Positions 27,038 to 36,171 of a DNA stretch of 64,000 nt are shown in pieces. The notes beneath the pieces are model-generated. The model was not told where the DNA came from. It did not search any database and saw nothing but the letters and a program-made list of their open reading frames with translations. This stretch comes from Paenibacillus taichungensis (GTDB taxonomy: Bacteria; Bacillota; Bacilli; Paenibacillales; Paenibacillaceae). Position numbers and translations under genes: made by a program. The stretch spans positions 62,001 to 126,000 of the forward strand of contig NZ_JABMCC010000112.1 in assembly GCF_013359905.1 (NCBI RefSeq), given 5' to 3'. How positions within the stretch are numbered: position 1 is the first letter of the stretch; each line of letters starts with the position of its first letter.

Positions 27038-29113
27038 TTGACTAAAAAATTCCTACAGGAGGATCTTTCATTTGGAAGGGGGGCGCTCGTTATTAACTGG
27101 TTAAATGATCTCTATAAGATAAATAAACGGGAATCAAAAAAGGAAATCGAACGATCTTTGGTTAACGCCATCTTCCGAATCTATGATCGGTTCCCTCGAA
27201 TTGGTCTTAGAGAGCGAATCGGGCAGCAAGAAATGTCTCTCGATATAGCCGATGCTTATATCCACGGGCATAACGCCATGATTGAAGCTGGTGTCGGAAT
27301 CGGCAAGTCTTTTGGCTACCTGATACCGAGCCTGCTCATGAATCAAATGTCGCAGAAACCGGTCATTATAGCTACATCCTCCATTCAGCTTTCGGAACAG
27401 ATACATAAAGATTTAAGAGTCATTGGTAGCAGGTTGGGCTTCACAACAGTTCGCTCTGTCGTTGGGAAAGGTATGGGGCAGTATGCGTGCCGAAGTAGGG
27501 CCGCGGAATGGAGCAGGCCTGATAATCCGAACTCCTCACTGTCTACCCTTGCCCAGCGCATTTTAGATTTTGAAATTGATGAAAGAGCGGATATTAAAGC
27601 TGGAATTAGTGATGCCGAATGGTCCAACTTTTCCGTAAATGATTGCAAATTTGAACGTTGCCATCATAAAAATGCGTGCTTGTTTTACGATATGAGAGCT
27701 AAATTAAATGCAAAGGCTCATGAGATTGATTTTATTATTGTGAACCAGGACCTGCTCATACGGGATTTGATGAAGAAAAAAGAAGGAACCAAGAGTATCA
27801 TCTCGGAACAGCCGGCTCTGATCGTCATTGATGAAGCGCATAATCTGGAAGCAAAAGTTCGAGATGCCAGAACGCTTGAGTTTACTTATCGGGGAATCAG
27901 CCGCATTCTGGATAATACTGTACAGCTTCTAACGAAGCAGTCCGGGGATAAAAGTCTCTTCTCACAATCCAAGTTTATAAAAAAATGTGTTGAACGAATC
28001 TTCCAACAGATAAACGCGGATCTGCTCCACCATGCGAAGCAGGATAGCGACCGTATAAAAGTGTCGGAAATCAAAGGTATACCGTTAAACCAAGTCTCGA
28101 ACGATTTGAAAGATCTTAGTCTTCGCCTTTCCATTTTGACCTCCCGTCACGAACGGGAGATTGATGACGCTTTTGAAGCTATAAACGGGCTTATTACCCT
28201 CATCCATGTTTTGGCTGAAATAGAGGATAACTATCTCATATGGGCAAGCAGTCCCTTGGGAGTAGCCACAATCAGCATCTGTCCCAAAGATATAAGCCAA
28301 TTTCTGAAGTATGCTTTATTTAATGGCAAAGCGCCTGTTATCCTAACGTCGGCAACGCTGTGCCAAGGTGGGGATACGCTGGAGGAACAATACTCTTATT
28401 TGACGCAGTCCCTCGGTTATAAGGGGGATTTTATGGATCGAAAATCCTCCCCTTTTGATTACACCAACCATACCATGATGTACATCTCCAACAAAGTTCC
28501 ATATTACCACCATGATCAGCGCGAAAACTATCTTGAAGCAGCGTACAACGAATTGGTTCAACTCTGTAATTTAACACAAGGAAGAACAATCGTCCTTTTT
28601 TCAGCAAAGGAAGACATGAAATACATTCATAAGAAGCTAATTTCAAGGCCTGATGAATATAAAGGGGCAGTTCATGTTCAAAAAGAAGGATCTTCCCAGG
28701 ACAGTGTCATCGCCGAATTCAGGAAAAGCGAAGGTGTGCTCCTGGGTACCGGTGTATTCTGGGAAGGCGTGAATATCGAGGGTTCTGACCTGTCACAGGT
28801 CATTATTTTCCGGCTGCCCTTCCCTGTTCCTTCAGACCCTATTTATGAATATAAGGCATCTGTAACGAAGAATTCGTTCATGGAGGTGTTTGTACCGGAT
28901 ATGCTTCTCCGGTTAAGGCAAGGAACGGGACGCTTGATTCGCAGTGAAACGGATCTTGGCATACTCAGCATACTCGACTCCCGTCTCAGCGCAGCGGCAA
29001 AAAAGAGTTACCGGGAACAGGTGCTGGATACGCTGCCATTCAAAGAAGTGACTGAGGATTTTTCGACTTTGGAGAAATTTGTTCAACAAAAAGGGATACG
29101 ACGTACGGATTGA
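27038..29113 (+). CDS. DinG/XPD-family ATP-dependent DNA helicase
   Basis: SF2 iron-sulfur helicase of up to 691 residues. Walker A is AGVGIGKS near residue 84-91 and the DEAH box is VIDEAHNLE. An Fe-S cluster is expected from Cys in QYACRSRAAEW plus the DCKFERCHHKNACLF group, spaced as in DinG. The C-terminal motif VI region is RLRQGTGRLIRSETD. It probably unwinds forked, R-loop or G4 DNA in repair. No exonuclease domain is attached, unlike B. subtilis DinG. The only in-frame start is a TTG at 27038 without an SD; a perfect AGGAGG at 27057 instead precedes a TTG (27072) in another frame, separated by a G6 run. Confidence 0.88.
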   Translation: MTKKFLQEDLSFGRGALVINWLNDLYKINKRESKKEIERSLVNAIFRIYDRFPRIGLRERIGQQEMSLDIADAYIHGHNAMIEAGVGIGKSFGYLIPSLLMNQMSQKPVIIATSSIQLSEQIHKDLRVIGSRLGFTTVRSVVGKGMGQYACRSRAAEWSRPDNPNSSLSTLAQRILDFEIDERADIKAGISDAEWSNFSVNDCKFERCHHKNACLFYDMRAKLNAKAHEIDFIIVNQDLLIRDLMKKKEGTKSIISEQPALIVIDEAHNLEAKVRDARTLEFTYRGISRILDNTVQLLTKQSGDKSLFSQSKFIKKCVERIFQQINADLLHHAKQDSDRIKVSEIKGIPLNQVSNDLKDLSLRLSILTSRHEREIDDAFEAINGLITLIHVLAEIEDNYLIWASSPLGVATISICPKDISQFLKYALFNGKAPVILTSATLCQGGDTLEEQYSYLTQSLGYKGDFMDRKSSPFDYTNHTMMYISNKVPYYHHDQRENYLEAAYNELVQLCNLTQGRTIVLFSAKEDMKYIHKKLISRPDEYKGAVHVQKEGSSQDSVIAEFRKSEGVLLGTGVFWEGVNIEGSDLSQVIIFRLPFPVPSDPIYEYKASVTKNSFMEVFVPDMLLRLRQGTGRLIRSETDLGILSILDSRLSAAAKKSYREQVLDTLPFKEVTEDFSTLEKFVQQKGIRRTD

Positions 29114-29154
29114 TCGTGGAACAACCCAACCATATAACTTTGCAAATCACATGA

Positions 29155-29191
29155 AATAGGCCCTTCCACCCATAAAGTAGAGGGGCCTATT
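29155..29191 (+). terminator. Hairpin between the helicase and DinB-like genes
   Basis: ATAGGCCC and GGGGCCTAT flank a loop. The T-run after the stem is weak (TTCAATGCTT), so termination strength is uncertain. Confidence 0.5.
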
Positions 29192-29258
29192 CAATGCTTG
29201 AAGTAAGATATATGCTACAATATATTCCAGATCTAAGAATCCCAAAGGAGGCATTTAC

Positions 29259-29786
29259 ATGGTTGAAAGACCGACTACAGAGGAGTATGCAGCTTTTTAT
29301 GAAGGGTACATCCAGCTTGTTCCTGAAGGGAACCTCATCGAACAGTTAGAGCAGCAGGCCAACATCGTACAAACTTTGCTTTCTTCATTAACAGAGGAGC
29401 AAGCAAACTATCGTTACGCCGAAGGCAAATGGAGCGTGAAGGAGGTCATCGGCCACCTTTTGGATAACGAACGCATCATGAGCAGTCGATTGCTTCGCAT
29501 CGCCAGAGGTGACAAAGCGAATCATCCTGGCTACGATCAGGACGTGCTTATGCAGAGCCAACCTTTTAACGCGTATACCGTAGCCGATTTGAACGAAGAA
29601 TATGTCGTCACACGCCGTTCTACCATTCTTATGCTCCGTCACCTCACGCCGGAAGCTTGGCTCTGTAGAGGGATCGTCAGTGATAATCCTGCTTCAGCTC
29701 GATCGATCGCCTATATTTTGGTTGGACATGAGCTTCACCATTTATCAGTACTTCGCGATCGTTATTCGCTGGATGTGAAATTATAA
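29259..29786 (+). CDS. DinB-family (DinB_2) protein, putative metal-dependent thiol transferase fold
   Basis: Cytoplasmic four-helix-bundle protein of 175 residues. The metal-binding histidines fit the family: KWSVKEVIGHLLDNERI near residue 65-80 and GHELHHLSVLRDRY near the C-terminus. AAAGGAGG precedes the ATG. DinB_2 proteins include bacillithiol S-transferases (YfiT-like) and many of unknown substrate. The preceding helicase gene has a hairpin between, so it is probably transcribed separately, and it converges with the nitronate monooxygenase gene. Confidence 0.85.
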   Translation: MVERPTTEEYAAFYEGYIQLVPEGNLIEQLEQQANIVQTLLSSLTEEQANYRYAEGKWSVKEVIGHLLDNERIMSSRLLRIARGDKANHPGYDQDVLMQSQPFNAYTVADLNEEYVVTRRSTILMLRHLTPEAWLCRGIVSDNPASARSIAYILVGHELHHLSVLRDRYSLDVKL

Positions 29787-29792
29787 TCCCAA

Positions 29793-30866
29793 CTAAATTA
29801 TATTTCTGGCTGCTTCTACAATTTGATTGATGATATCGCCTGCAGATTGGTTATCTGTTAACATTCTCGTTCCCTGACCTGCCCAAAGGGCCATATACTC
29901 GGGATTATTTTGCTTAGCTGAAGCATTTCTAATCTCGCGAGTTAATGTATTTTGGGTAGGAAAGGTTAGCGGCTTAATACTGGATGCTTCCCAATGTTGT
30001 ATAAAGTCGTTCTTGATGCCACGCGCCGGCCGGCCAGAAAAGGCATTTGTAATTACGGTGCTTTCCTCTGTGCTATCAAGCAATGCACGTTTATATACCT
30101 TATGTGCGCCAGACTCAACTGATGTTAAGAAACGAGTTCCCATTTGTACACCTTGAGCTCCTAAAGCGAGTGAAGCCACCAGTCCTCTGCCATCCATAAT
30201 TCCGCCGGCAGCAATGACTGGAATATGAACGTGATCTACAATTTGTGGGACTAGTGCCATGGTTCCGATATTTGCTCCACTAGGCTGAGATGATACATCA
30301 AAAGTTCCTCGATGCCCTCCTGCTTCACTACCTTGTGCAACGATGACATCACATCCGCGCTTCTCCGCTTGAATGGCTTCCTCTACCGTGGTGACCTTAC
30401 TCATAATTTTGATCCCTAACGATTTTGCCTTCTGCATATGATGCTCGGAAAATAATCCAAACGTTGTACTAATAATCGGGACTTTTTCGTCCAGCAAGAT
30501 AGCAAACTGTTCTTCAAAATGATTGGGTGTACGTATTTCATCTTGAGCACGCTGCTTCACACCCAAGGATTCTCGAATTGGGGTCAACTCTTCGTTTACC
30601 GCCTCAAAATTCGTATAGTGATCCGGTCCAACATGAGCAAAAATATTTATGGCAAACGGTGCTTGCGTCCGTTTTTTAACCTCGTGTATCGCGCCTCTTA
30701 GTTCCTCAGGACTCATATAGGCAGCGCCTAACGTCCCTAACCCACCTGCATTAGAAACCGCAGCGACTAGGGGTGCCATGTTTGCAATACCCGCCATCCC
30801 CGCAAGAACGATTGGATAACGAATATTGAAGCTTTCACAGAACTTACTGTTTAATTGAATAGACAT
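29793..30866 (-). CDS. Nitronate monooxygenase (2-nitropropane dioxygenase-like)
   Basis: FMN-dependent TIM-barrel enzyme of 357 residues that oxidises alkyl nitronates such as propionate 3-nitronate, a plant and fungal toxin. Visible: N-terminal YPIVLAGMAGIANMAPLVAAVSNAGG.. (family opening), QGSEAGGHRG with the catalytic His, and AAGGIMDGRG followed by GAQGVQMGTRFL for FMN phosphate binding. The stop lies six bases from the convergent DinB-like stop. A LysR gene is divergent, with about 130 bases between, and is the likely regulator. Confidence 0.92.
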   Translation of the reverse strand: MSIQLNSKFCESFNIRYPIVLAGMAGIANMAPLVAAVSNAGGLGTLGAAYMSPEELRGAIHEVKKRTQAPFAINIFAHVGPDHYTNFEAVNEELTPIRESLGVKQRAQDEIRTPNHFEEQFAILLDEKVPIISTTFGLFSEHHMQKAKSLGIKIMSKVTTVEEAIQAEKRGCDVIVAQGSEAGGHRGTFDVSSQPSGANIGTMALVPQIVDHVHIPVIAAGGIMDGRGLVASLALGAQGVQMGTRFLTSVESGAHKVYKRALLDSTEESTVITNAFSGRPARGIKNDFIQHWEASSIKPLTFPTQNTLTREIRNASAKQNNPEYMALWAGQGTRMLTDNQSAGDIINQIVEAARNII

Positions 30867-30998
30867 CGAGGTTCCCTCCTCATCAATTCGGATTCCATTC
30901 TTTATAGTTTACATCGAGTTTATCCATCTTGTATAATCCGTAAATCAGATGTTATATATCATGATTTCAGATAGATTGTTTTCTAAAGGAGGGTCAAC

Positions 30999-31874
30999 TT
31001 GGATATTCACTTGCTGGAGATTTTCATTCAAACCGCTCATGAAGGAAGTATTTCCAAAACAGCTAAAAGCCTAAATTATGCTCAATCCAATGTTACACAC
31101 AAAATTCAACAGTTAGAGGCCGATCTTCAAACCGTCTTATTCTATCGCCACAAAAAGGGAGTTACACTTACTCCTTCTGGACAAGTTTTAGTAGGTTATG
31201 CCGAAAAGATACTAAATACCATTAACGAAGCCAAAGCCGCAGTAGGAAGCAGCTCCATTCCTTCAGGTCCTCTCATTATCGGTTCTATGGAAACAACTGC
31301 AGCAGTCCGGCTGCCTTCCGTTTTCGCGCAATATCATTTGAAATATCCAAATGTAGATTTCTCATTAGTTACAGGGCCAACAGAAAAGCTGCTTCATGGA
31401 GTCCTGCATTATGAACTGCATGGAGCTTTTGTTTCCGGTCCGATAGAACACCCAGATCTCACGCAGGACAAAGTCATTGAAGAGAGGCTTGTTCTTGTTA
31501 CTTCACCCAACCATCCCCGGATACACTCGATTCATGATTTACAAAATCATACGATGCTCGTTTTTCCCAAAGGATGTTCATACCGAGCCAAGCTTAACAC
31601 TCTCTTACAAGAAGAAGGATTATTGCCTGTGAAATTAATGGAATTTGGAACCCTCGAAACGATAATTGCTTGTGTTAGCGCAGGTATGGGTATCACTTTA
31701 CTACCTTATTCCATCATTTCGGATTATGAAGTACGTGACAAGGTAACCTGCCACTCCTTACCGGAGAAGTATTCTTCAGTAACAACCATGTTCGTTAAAC
31801 GAAAAGACACCCTCATTACACCGGCACTATCTGCTTTTTTAGATGAAACTAAGAAAGAAATTCTCCAAAGCTAG
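30999..31874 (+). CDS. LysR-family transcriptional regulator
   Basis: Regulator of 291 residues: N-terminal LysR wHTH (GSISKTAKSLNYAQSNVTHKIQQLE) and a C-terminal type 2 periplasmic-binding effector domain. AAAGGAGGG precedes a TTG start coding for MDIHLLEIF. Divergent from the nitronate monooxygenase gene, which it most likely controls; the effector is unknown. Confidence 0.9.
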   Translation: MDIHLLEIFIQTAHEGSISKTAKSLNYAQSNVTHKIQQLEADLQTVLFYRHKKGVTLTPSGQVLVGYAEKILNTINEAKAAVGSSSIPSGPLIIGSMETTAAVRLPSVFAQYHLKYPNVDFSLVTGPTEKLLHGVLHYELHGAFVSGPIEHPDLTQDKVIEERLVLVTSPNHPRIHSIHDLQNHTMLVFPKGCSYRAKLNTLLQEEGLLPVKLMEFGTLETIIACVSAGMGITLLPYSIISDYEVRDKVTCHSLPEKYSSVTTMFVKRKDTLITPALSAFLDETKKEILQS

Positions 31875-31889
31875 CTGCACCGATAAAAC

Positions 31890-31921
31890 AAAAAAAGCCG
31901 CTAAACAGCGACTTCAATGGG
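31890..31921 (-). terminator. Terminator, copy C of the dispersed hairpin family
   Basis: Minus strand: CCATTGAAGTCGCTGTTT then AGCGGC and a T-run. It lies between the convergent LysR gene and the small conserved gene at 31966 and is oriented to end the latter. Confidence 0.8.
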
Positions 31922-31965
31922 GCTATGTTCTGCTTCTTTCACATACGCTTTATCCCACTTCAATA

Positions 31966-32430
31966 TCAATACTCTCTCTTGATTACAAAAAATGAACCCC
32001 GAATCGTTCCAGCTAACTTAGATTTCTGTCTGGCAAACTTAAACTTGCCTTCCAACTCCGCTGGAACTTCCATCCCCTCAGAAAGCTTAAAACCCACGGC
32101 CCGCTTCTTAGGGTCATCCACCGTATACATGACATTGAGTCCAAGACCATCTTCATAAAAGACGTAGGAAAATCGAATATTTTCTACTTCAAAAGCCGAC
32201 GTCTCTAAAGGCTTGGCTGCAAACTCAATATCACGTTCCTCCTTCAAAATTCGTGTTACATAGTCAAGGGTGTCCTGACTTTCGCCAGCAGGAACAACCG
32301 TAAATTCATGCTTATATTTGTTCATAAAATAACGGGCTTCATTTGCACGTAAACCTGCAAGTGCTGCTGCTACTGGTGAAGACTCTAATCCGACCGTAGA
32401 CACATTTTTAAAATCAACGATATACGACAT
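31966..32430 (-). CDS. Conserved hypothetical protein, partner of a GyrI-like gene
   Basis: Protein of 154 residues without signal peptide or membrane segment. I do not recognise the family. The start MSYIVDFKNV follows AAGGAGAG; upstream in-frame ATGs lie inside the neighbouring gene. Composition is charged and globular, with a helical N-terminal half (ALAGLRANEARYFMNKYKHEF) and a beta-rich C-terminal half ending in GSFFVIKREY. It is 19 bases downstream of the GyrI/AraC-effector-like gene and shares its promoter, divergent from a WYL regulator, so it probably belongs to the same response. Confidence 0.8.
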   Translation of the reverse strand: MSYIVDFKNVSTVGLESSPVAAALAGLRANEARYFMNKYKHEFTVVPAGESQDTLDYVTRILKEERDIEFAAKPLETSAFEVENIRFSYVFYEDGLGLNVMYTVDDPKKRAVGFKLSEGMEVPAELEGKFKFARQKSKLAGTIRGSFFVIKREY

Positions 32431-32449
32431 TCCGATCTCTCCTTCAAGT

Positions 32450-32929
32450 TTATTTCTTAACAACAGGAATCCATATTTCACCAAATAACAAGCCGTTTCG
32501 TTGTCCCATCTCAACCGTAGTATTTGGCCCACCGACATAAGCATAATTCGTTTCCGTTGGAAGGACTTGACCAAAAGCAACGCCAGTAAGGTTATTACTT
32601 AACTCATCAGATGTTGCCCCTTCCCCTTTAACGACCAGGTACTCACCTTTAGGGAATTGGATCACTCTGGTTGCTTCTGGCAGTGTTTCTTCTGTCATGA
32701 CGCCAGCATAATGCATCATCTTGTTATTCACCGCTTCGTTCACGGCAAAAATATAGTCATTTGTCGCTATTGCTTTTAAAGAGTCCAGACTTCCATCTTC
32801 TTTCACAGCCGACCAAAAATCAGCCTTTTCTTTGTTAATACCAGCATAGTCTGTGTAGTTGCTCTTAAGCTCCGTTCCAATACCCAAAACGATAAAGCTG
32901 TCTTTTTCTTCAAAATTATAATTACTCAT
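32450..32929 (-). CDS. GyrI/AraC effector-binding domain protein (YobU-like)
   Basis: Small-molecule-binding protein of 159 residues with the SOUL/GyrI-like fold used as an integron Cass2-type or AraC effector domain. It opens NYNFEEKDSFIVLGIGTEL and has a characteristic FPKGEYLVVKGEG strand and a closing FGEIWIPVVKK. AGAGGATGG precedes MSNYNF. In B. subtilis YobU is encoded beside the WYL-type regulator YobV; here the same pair is divergent. Free-standing proteins of this type can bind hydrophobic cations; the ligand is unknown. Confidence 0.85.
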   Translation of the reverse strand: MSNYNFEEKDSFIVLGIGTELKSNYTDYAGINKEKADFWSAVKEDGSLDSLKAIATNDYIFAVNEAVNNKMMHYAGVMTEETLPEATRVIQFPKGEYLVVKGEGATSDELSNNLTGVAFGQVLPTETNYAYVGGPNTTVEMGQRNGLLFGEIWIPVVKK

Positions 32930-33036
32930 TCGTAACACCATCCTCTTTAAATTTATCAATGCATTTGTCTTTTCACTTGATGGGTTTATAATAACCTTAA
33001 ATCATGTCAAATTATGATACTGTTTAGGAGGACCCG

Positions 33037-33999
33037 ATGAAAAAAGTTGAACGGATTAATATCATCATGAGGTATATTAACAACCGCGCTCACTTTACCA
33101 TTTCTGAAATCATGCGGGAATTTAATATCTCTCGTTCGACTGCTATTCGAGATATCCGAGAAATTGAAGCCATGGGTATGCCACTTGTCGCTGAAGTTGG
33201 AAGGGATGGTGGTTATTTTGTCATGAACAACTCTGTCTTGCCCACTGTCCGCTTTACGGATAATGAAATTAAAGCTCTTTTTCTCGCCTTTATGGCAACC
33301 CGAAATCAACAACTCCCTTTTCTAAAGAGTCGTCAGTCTTTAACCGAAAAGTTACTGGGCCTCATCTCCGAAAATCAGCAAGATGACCTTGTTCTTTTAA
33401 ATCAAATATTGCTTTTTGAAGGGACCAATCCCCATAATCCCGACTTGCTTGACCTGTCAGACCTGCCCCACCCTATGTTGGAAAAACTCATCCAGCTTCT
33501 TCTAATAGAAAGCTCTTTGTTGGTTACCGTCCAAGAAGAAAGGGAAATAAAGTCGTATCCCATATATCTTCTACACCTTTATCGCGAAAAAAGCCTATGG
33601 CTCATTGAAGGCTTTGACTTAGAGGAAGAAAAGAGACGGATTTTATCTGTCGATAATCTCACCCATATAGAATTATTCCCTGTGAAAAAAAAGTTAAGTA
33701 AGAAAAAGATTTTAGAACACCTAAGTAAGCAGGAGGAAATGAATAACCTTGTCCTTGAACTGGGTCCAAAGGCGATTGCACAGTTCAAGAAATACCATCC
33801 TTTAAAGCTTTCACTTTCTTATACGAACCCTTACCAAACTACAGCCGTGATAAAGACGTTTATTAACGTTCATCATGCAGAAGAATTAACCGAAATAACC
33901 AATTGGTTGCTTTTCTTAGGTGGAGATATCCAGGTTAAGGAGATGCCAGAAGAAATTTTAGTAGGTGTACAAGAGAGATTAAGCTTATTTTGCCCATAA
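33037..33999 (+). CDS. HTH_11/WYL-domain transcriptional regulator (YobV-like)
   Basis: Regulator of 320 residues: N-terminal winged helix (TISEIMREFNISRSTAIRDIREIEAMGMPL), a middle WYL domain with SYPIYLLHLYREKSLWLIEGFD, and a C-terminal WCX extension. AGGAGG lies upstream of ATG. WYL domains bind nucleotides, nucleic acids or small ligands. Divergent from the YobU-like operon, which it presumably controls. Confidence 0.9.
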   Translation: MKKVERINIIMRYINNRAHFTISEIMREFNISRSTAIRDIREIEAMGMPLVAEVGRDGGYFVMNNSVLPTVRFTDNEIKALFLAFMATRNQQLPFLKSRQSLTEKLLGLISENQQDDLVLLNQILLFEGTNPHNPDLLDLSDLPHPMLEKLIQLLLIESSLLVTVQEEREIKSYPIYLLHLYREKSLWLIEGFDLEEEKRRILSVDNLTHIELFPVKKKLSKKKILEHLSKQEEMNNLVLELGPKAIAQFKKYHPLKLSLSYTNPYQTTAVIKTFINVHHAEELTEITNWLLFLGGDIQVKEMPEEILVGVQERLSLFCP

Positions 34000-34128
34000 G
34001 TAGTAGTGGATAGTTAAACCCAAATAACTTTGAACTTGATCTTGCTTTTTATTATCTGCTGTTTCTACTGAGATCTACTATGGGACAATATCCCAATTGA
34101 CCTAAGCTTTAAGGAAACGTTTAGCGAT

Positions 34129-34168
34129 AAAAAAACGCATTGAGGAATTATCTCCTCAACACGTTTTC
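34129..34168 (-). terminator. Terminator between the WYL regulator and the convergent reductase gene
   Basis: AAAACG..TTGAGGAG, loop, CTCCTCAA..CGTTTTTTT on the minus strand; it also forms on the plus strand with TTTTC. Confidence 0.75.
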
Positions 34169-34191
34169 TGGCGATCTACAAATCGCTTATA

Positions 34192-35223
34192 TCATCTGTT
34201 ATTGTTAAGCTCTTCAAAGCACTTAATATTAGTCTCGAAATCAGGCACGGTTTGAGATTCTTCAGCTTGTTTAACTAAACTTACAACCATATCATTATAA
34301 GGTGTTGAGATTTGTTTGCCTGAAGCTGACCGTGGAACTACTCCATTGATATAATCAATTTCGGTCTGTCGTTGCTTTTCGAGATCCTGTAGCATACTTG
34401 CTTTTAACAGTCTGGAGGACTCCATGAGAATCCGAAGTGTTTCCATTCGTTCCGGGATATCCTTATCACTTTGTATTTCCAAAGATTCAATATCAAAGCC
34501 ACCCATCGTGGCAAATTTCACACCATTTGCGTGTCCAACTTTGATTGTTTCATCGGCAATACGGACGGCACTTACAATACTAATATCATGATCAAGCACA
34601 ACGCCATACTCCACGTTTAGTGCTGCAGATAGACCGCTAAATGCATTGTTAATAAGCAATTTAGACCACTTCGTGCCCACCAGGTTATCGGAAATATGTG
34701 TTCCACCCACAAGGTCTAGTATAGATTTGATCTGTTGAATTCTTTCGGTTGTTTCACCATTTAATTCACCAATTTGAAAAGCGTACTGCTTAAAGCGATT
34801 GAACTCTGTTGTAAGTCTTGATACTCCCGGTTCAATAAACGTAGCACCAAATTCAACAGATCCGGCAATCACCCGTTCTCGGCCAACAATGGAAGCCACC
34901 TTTTCTTCAGGGATACCGTTTTGCAAGGAAAGCACAACACTTTGGTCATCTAAATACGGCAACAGATCTTTTAGAACGGACTCGTTATATAGCTGTTTAG
35001 TTAGAAGCAAGACTAGATCATAAGTTCCTGACATGTCGTCAGGAGTAATGGCCTTCACCTTTGCCTGAAAATCCGTAGTGCCAGTAATTTGGGCCCCTGT
35101 CTGGTTTAATGCGTCCACATGTGCTTGATAGACATCGATCAACTCTACATCTTGTCCGCCGGCAGCAATATATGCACCAGCAATGGTTCCTAAGGAACCT
35201 GCTCCTAAAATTGCAATTCTCAT
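34192..35223 (-). CDS. 2-dehydropantoate 2-reductase-like protein (PanE/ApbA family)
   Basis: NADPH-dependent reductase of 343 residues, cytoplasmic. The N-terminal Rossmann motif MRIAILGAGSLGTIAGAYIA is followed by the PanE signature (LLLTKQLYNE, LQNGIPEE), and a C-terminal helical domain carries KWSKLLINNAFSGLSAAL with the catalytic Lys. At 343 residues it is longer than typical PanE (about 300). It forms an operon with an acetoacetate decarboxylase-like gene (35267) and is regulated by a divergent LysR, so it may reduce another 2-keto acid rather than ketopantoate. Confidence 0.87.
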   Translation of the reverse strand: MRIAILGAGSLGTIAGAYIAAGGQDVELIDVYQAHVDALNQTGAQITGTTDFQAKVKAITPDDMSGTYDLVLLLTKQLYNESVLKDLLPYLDDQSVVLSLQNGIPEEKVASIVGRERVIAGSVEFGATFIEPGVSRLTTEFNRFKQYAFQIGELNGETTERIQQIKSILDLVGGTHISDNLVGTKWSKLLINNAFSGLSAALNVEYGVVLDHDISIVSAVRIADETIKVGHANGVKFATMGGFDIESLEIQSDKDIPERMETLRILMESSRLLKASMLQDLEKQRQTEIDYINGVVPRSASGKQISTPYNDMVVSLVKQAEESQTVPDFETNIKCFEELNNNR

Positions 35224-35266
35224 ATGAATTCCCCTACCTTTTCTTTTTGATTGCTTTTAATGACGT

Positions 35267-36010
35267 TTATTTTTCATCAGCTAAATAATCATATATAACT
35301 GTTGGAGAAGGCAGTGAAAGCTCTGTGATGATATGGGAAGCCGAAACAACCTCAATTACAGGCAAATCTGCCATCGGCGCAAGAGCATGAGCGAATAGCT
35401 CCAGTCTTGCAGGGCCTGACCAGGCACCTTGTATTTTAATATCCGTAATTTGGCTTCGGACCAATTCACAGATTCTTGGATATCCGTCATAACCAGGCAT
35501 CTTTTTCAGCATATAATTTGGTTTAACAATCTCTTGTAGCGCCTCCGAATGATCAAGTGGAAAATGCTTATATCCCATGGTCGCGGTAGCCACTCTCAAA
35601 GAGCCATAATCCATAAGTCCAACCAATGTGTCGGAATCTACATACAAACTGGGTTTGCCCATTTTTTTAGGATAGGCACCTATCTCCCTGCCTGATGCGA
35701 TTGCAGGAAAACTGTCTACGTACATGGCGTGGAGATAATCTCCTTCCTCCCCTTCAAAGCTCACAGGTATCACCTGACCACACTCTGTATAGGAACCAAG
35801 GCCTGTTACATCCGGCATTTTCATAATCTCAAACCTTACAAGCGGAGAGGTAACCTCCAATGGCTCCGGAACGATTTTTCTTATGCTTTCCAGATCAGTC
35901 CTATATAAAATGTTCAGATATTCGCGATTATAAAAACGATATGGCCCCAAAGGAAATGCCCCTGCATCTAGCGGAGTTGTAAATTGCTTAACCACTTCTT
36001 CCTTTCTCAT
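35267..36010 (-). CDS. Acetoacetate decarboxylase-family protein
   Basis: Protein of 247 residues matching Adc: acetoacetate to acetone plus CO2 through a Schiff base. The catalytic region REIGAYPKKMGKPSL has the adjacent lysines, of which the first forms the Schiff base; family hallmarks GPYRFYNREYLNI and EIMKMPDV..GSYTECGQ are present near residues 25-85. It is the first gene of an operon with a PanE-like reductase (44-base gap) and is divergent from a LysR gene. Without CoA-transferase neighbours, a solvent pathway is not indicated; Adc relatives also include other decarboxylases and dehydratases. Confidence 0.9.
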   Translation of the reverse strand: MRKEEVVKQFTTPLDAGAFPLGPYRFYNREYLNILYRTDLESIRKIVPEPLEVTSPLVRFEIMKMPDVTGLGSYTECGQVIPVSFEGEEGDYLHAMYVDSFPAIASGREIGAYPKKMGKPSLYVDSDTLVGLMDYGSLRVATATMGYKHFPLDHSEALQEIVKPNYMLKKMPGYDGYPRICELVRSQITDIKIQGAWSGPARLELFAHALAPMADLPVIEVVSASHIITELSLPSPTVIYDYLADEK

Positions 36011-36171
36011 CTGAACGACACCTTCCGATCTCTAATTTCTTCATTCTGTTGTCTGATTTCTCTATCGAAATGATGATTACAAAACCCATTTTACATCTCA
36101 ATTTACATTTAATCTAATACATGATAATATATGAACTCATTTATTATAATAAATATAGGAGGTGCACTATA

